In this document: positions 5,035-6,935 of the stretch, piece by piece | Layout of the letters: each line of letters begins with the position of its first letter | How positions within the stretch are numbered: position 1 is the first letter of the stretch | Source: Clostridia bacterium | GTDB taxonomy: Bacteria > Bacillota > Clostridia > Christensenellales > UBA1242 | NCBI GenBank assembly: GCA_900768425.1 | Contig: CAAGCR010000101.1 | Location: 1 to 6,935 of the forward strand | Length of the DNA: 6,935 nucleotides | Reading direction: 5' to 3' | The notes under the pieces: generated by a model | What the model was told of the DNA's origin: nothing | The model's database searches: none | What the model saw: the letters and a program-made list of their open reading frames with translations, nothing else | Translations under genes and position numbers: made by a program

Positions 5035-6314
5035 TTAGGCATTATTTTTGCAACTCCGCCCATATAAGGTCTTAAAACTTCTGGAACGGTTATTGAGCCA
5101 TCTTCGTTATAGTTATTTTCAAGTAAAGCAATTAAACCGCGTGGGCTTGCAACTACTGTATTGTTTAATGTGTGTGGATAATATGTTCCGTTTTCGCCTT
5201 TAACTCTTATGCCTAATCTTCGTGATTGAGCATCACCTAAGGTTGAGCAAGAACATACTTCAAAATATTTTTGTTGACGTGGGCTCCAAGCTTCAATGTC
5301 GCAAGATTTAACTTTTAAGTCGGCAAGGTCGCCAGAGCAACATTCTAGTTGTCTTACTGGAATATTCATATTGTTAAATATCTCAACAGAACAATGCCAC
5401 ATTTTGTTGTACCAGTCCATACTGTCTTCTGGTTTACAGATTACAATCATTTCTTGCTTTTCAAATTGATGAACACGATAAACGCCACGTTCTTCTAGCC
5501 CATGAGATCCAATTTCTTTTCTAAAACAAGGAGAATATGATGTCATTGTAATAGGTAACTCGTTTTCTTTAACCATTTGACCTTTAAAACGACCAATCAT
5601 TGAGTGCTCACTTGTGCCAATTAAGAACAAGTCCTCACCTTCAATTTTGTACATCATTGCATCCATTTCGGCAAAACTCATTACACCGGTAACAACATCA
5701 CTTCTAATCATAAATGGTGGAATAGCATAGGTAAAACCTTTGTTAATCATATAATCTCTACCATAAGCAATCATTGCTTCGTGCAAGCGAGCGGCATCAC
5801 CTAATAAATAGTAGAAACCATTGCCACTTGTTCTGCCGGCACTTTCTTTATCTAGTCCGCCAATTCTTTCTAGAATATCTGCATTGTATGGGACTTCATA
5901 TGCTGGAACTTTTGGCTCACCAAAACGAGCGACTTCAACATTTTCGCTATCATCTTTACCAACTGGAACAGATGCATCTAAAATGTTTGGAATAGTCATC
6001 ATTATTTTTTTAATTTGTTCGTCAATTTCGGCTTGTTTGTTTTCAATTTCAACAAGTTTGTCGGCATCGGCTTTAACTTTTGCTTTGATTTCCTCTGCTT
6101 CGGCTAATTTTTTGTCTTTCATAAGCATACCAACTTGCGCAGATAGAGTTTTTCTTTCCGCACGCAAATTGTCGCCTTGTTGTTTTAAGTCACGATTTTG
6201 TTTATCTAATGCCAAAACTTCATCTACAAGTGGAAGTTTAGCATCTTGAAATTTCTTTTTAATGTTTTCTTTAACTAATTCCGGATTAGTTCTTATCAAA
6301 TTAATATCAATCAT
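5028..6314 (-). CDS. serS: Serine--tRNA ligase
   Basis: SerRS activates serine with ATP and charges tRNA-Ser in the cytosol. The 428-residue protein has the N-terminal MIDINLIRTNPELV start, then a long antiparallel coiled-coil arm (about 30-105, rich in K/E/A) that grips the variable arm of tRNA-Ser. The class II catalytic core follows: the motif 1 region (about 193-205), the TSE serine-binding motif (234-236), motif 2 CFRKEIGSHGLEERG (263-277) with RVHQFEKQE, and motif 3 LNNTVVASPRGLIALLEN (383-400). The NNT..A.PR form of motif 3 and CSGDLADLK (327-334) resemble Thermus/archaeal-type SerRS more than the E. coli type. The start at 6314 is chosen because AGGAG sits five bases upstream. A longer frame from a TTG at 6374 overlaps the -35 box and adds 20 non-conserved residues. 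No T-box leader is present. Confidence 0.97.
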   Translation of the reverse strand: MIDINLIRTNPELVKENIKKKFQDAKLPLVDEVLALDKQNRDLKQQGDNLRAERKTLSAQVGMLMKDKKLAEAEEIKAKVKADADKLVEIENKQAEIDEQIKKIMMTIPNILDASVPVGKDDSENVEVARFGEPKVPAYEVPYNADILERIGGLDKESAGRTSGNGFYYLLGDAARLHEAMIAYGRDYMINKGFTYAIPPFMIRSDVVTGVMSFAEMDAMMYKIEGEDLFLIGTSEHSMIGRFKGQMVKENELPITMTSYSPCFRKEIGSHGLEERGVYRVHQFEKQEMIVICKPEDSMDWYNKMWHCSVEIFNNMNIPVRQLECCSGDLADLKVKSCDIEAWSPRQQKYFEVCSCSTLGDAQSRRLGIRVKGENGTYYPHTLNNTVVASPRGLIALLENNYNEDGSITVPEVLRPYMGGVAKIMPKK

Positions 6315-6345
6315 AATTGCTCCTAAATAACTAATGTTAAAAATG

Positions 6346-6374
6346 AGTTTAATACTTATTTTATAATTTGTCAA
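6346..6374 (-). promoter_or_regulatory. Promoter of serS
   Basis: Minus-strand TTGACA (6369-6374) and TAAACT (6346-6351) have a 17-bp spacer. Transcription would start near 6339, giving a leader of only about 25 nt before the ATG at 6314, with AGGAG at about 6319-6323. That is too short for a T-box or other riboswitch, so expression of serS is probably constitutive or controlled at initiation. Confidence 0.75.
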
Positions 6375-6548
6375 ATATTTAGAAATATTTTGTATTGTTT
6401 ATAAATTATATTAAGGAACGAGAGAAAGTGGACTTTGTGCTTGCACAAAAGTACACTTGAAATCGTGACGCCAATATATATGTAGTATATATTATCGGAA
6501 GTTTTGTCTGGGAGCTTGCTCACAAGCAAAACTGATGTTTATTCAAAC

Positions 6549-6618
6549 AGGAAGTGCAAAATTTTATTTTGCAAGTGCGTTAGCACAAATTTTGAACTCG
6601 TTTCAAAATTTACTTCCT
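6549..6618. repeat. Cloverleaf palindromic element, copy 2
   Basis: The closing arms AGGAAGT (6549-6555) and ACTTCCT (6612-6618) enclose three hairpins in series: GCAAAA/TTTTGC (6556-6572), GTGC-GTTA-GCAC (6575-6586), and AAATTTTGAA/TTCAAAATTT (6587-6611). The architecture and the GGAAGT/ACTTCC core match copy 1 at 1944-2025. In both, an AAATTTTG-type hairpin immediately precedes ACTTCC, so the two are in the same orientation. The other hairpin sequences differ while pairing is kept. Confidence 0.7.
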
Positions 6619-6691
6619 ATAGATTATATTTAAACCTAAATTTTTGCTAACGCAAAAATATCATTGCATTAGCAATATCATTCAAATTATT

Positions 6692-6758
6692 GCTCCGTTC
6701 CGCTTCGCTTCACTATCACGCCTAGTTTGTCCACTCTCGCAACCGTTCGAGTCCTAAA
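6692..6758. repeat. 67-bp direct repeat, copy A
   Basis: Runs from GCTCCGTTCCGCTTCGCTTC to TTCGAGTCCTAAA and is identical to 6869-6935 except for one base (A6724 versus G6901). It is more G+C-rich than its surroundings. The end carries CGTTCGAGTCC, which superficially resembles a tRNA T-arm, but no tRNA fold forms. Confidence 0.9.
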
Positions 6759-6814
6759 AATGTTTTACAAACATTTTCCACAAACTATTGTTTGTGGCTT
6801 CTCCTGCCATTAAA

Positions 6815-6842
6815 AAAGCAAGTCTTACTCTTGACTTGCTTT
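6815..6842 (-). terminator. Intrinsic terminator for a minus-strand transcript from beyond the right edge
   Basis: AAAGCAAGTC (6815-6824) and GACTTGCTTT (6833-6842) form a 10-bp stem with an 8-nt loop. On the minus strand the stem runs straight into TTTTTTAA, a usable U-tract. On the plus strand the T-run is short. This points to termination of a minus-strand gene lying to the right of the window, or to a read-through blocker between repeat copies. Confidence 0.6.
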
Positions 6843-6868
6843 GAGTGTATCGGGCTTTCTTCGGACTC

Positions 6869-6935
6869 GCTCCGTTCCGCTTCGCTTCACTATCACGCCT
6901 GGTTTGTCCACTCTCGCAACCGTTCGAGTCCTAAA
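6869..6935. repeat. 67-bp direct repeat, copy B
   Basis: Second copy of the unit at 6692-6758, with a period of 177 bp, ending exactly at the window edge, so it may be longer. Immediately upstream GGACTCG (6863-6869) pairs with CGAGTCC (6925-6931). Copy B is therefore bounded by a 7-bp inverted repeat that copy A lacks. Confidence 0.9.

Larger units (their letters stand above)
6415..6935. other. Hairpin-rich non-coding region
   Basis: No credible gene is seen in the last ~520 bp. The stretch is built from consecutive hairpins: AAGTGGACTTTGTGC and its near complement (6426-6458), AATATATA/TATATATT (6473-6493), AGTTTTG/CAAAACT with an inner GAGC/GCTC (6500-6533), the cloverleaf at 6549-6618, ATTTTTGC/GCAAAAAT (6640-6659), ATTGC/GCAAT (6663-6676), AAAATGTTT/AAACATTTT (6757-6777) directly abutting CCACAAAC/GTTTGTGG (6778-6797), and a terminator-like stem (6815-6842). 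Two copies of a 67-bp repeat also lie here. It looks like an accumulation site for palindromic extragenic repeats; no function can be assigned. Confidence 0.7.

Noticed and set aside
6315..6374. Longer N-terminus for SerRS starting at a TTG
   Set aside because: The added 20 residues are not family-like, the TTG overlaps the -35 box, and the ATG at 6314 has an ideal AGGAG site.
6315..6600. T-box riboswitch upstream of serS
   Set aside because: The conserved T-box sequence and antiterminator are absent, and the predicted leader is too short.
6729..6758. tRNA fragment in the 67-bp repeat (CGTTCGAGTCC)
   Set aside because: Only a T-loop-like string is present. No T-stem, acceptor stem or other arms pair around it in either copy.
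6692..6935. CRISPR array
   Set aside because: There are only two long copies with a 110-bp intervening sequence full of hairpins, no regular spacers and no cas genes.

Overview
The window reads as chromosome of a low-G+C anaerobic Firmicute, probably an uncultured or gut Clostridia-like lineage. The evidence is the very A+T-rich DNA, AGGAG-type ribosome binding sites, sigma-A type promoters with 17-18 bp spacers, a class A RNase P RNA, and an oxygen-sensitive [FeFe] hydrogenase. The genetic code looks standard. No complete mobile element, CRISPR array or multi-gene defence cassette is visible. This is mostly housekeeping DNA with an unusual amount of palindromic non-coding sequence.

Layout, left to right. 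Positions 1-160 hold a strong terminator and a tandem 12-bp repeat downstream of a tRNA-Ser(UGA) gene (161-248, minus), which has its own promoter. Next comes a minus-strand pair, folD (1013-1888) followed 20 bp later by an HD-domain phosphohydrolase gene (351-992). Upstream of it is a minus-strand M2-type [FeFe] hydrogenase (2014-3381). Divergent from the hydrogenase, on the plus strand, is maf (3608-4182), broken by a one-base frameshift in an A run. A bidirectional terminator (4357-4389) serves both maf and rnpB (4390-4790, minus). Then come the rnpB promoter, the serS terminator, a 20-bp inverted repeat, and serS (5028-6314, minus) with its own promoter. The last ~520 bp (6415-6935) has no recognisable gene. 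It is a string of hairpins plus a 67-bp direct repeat.

Functionally the genes are largely independent core functions: C1-folate metabolism (FolD), hydrogen metabolism, nucleotide sanitation (Maf, HD hydrolase), tRNA maturation (RNase P), serine charging (SerRS) and one of its substrates (tRNA-Ser).

The most notable non-coding signal is a pair of 70-82 bp elements (1944-2025 and 6549-6618). Each can fold as a cloverleaf: a GGAAGT/ACTTCC closing stem around three abutting hairpins. One overlaps the hydrogenase stop codon. An unrelated 20-bp inverted repeat similarly overlaps the serS stop codon. These look like dispersed palindromic elements that settle at gene 3' ends; their function cannot be read from this window.
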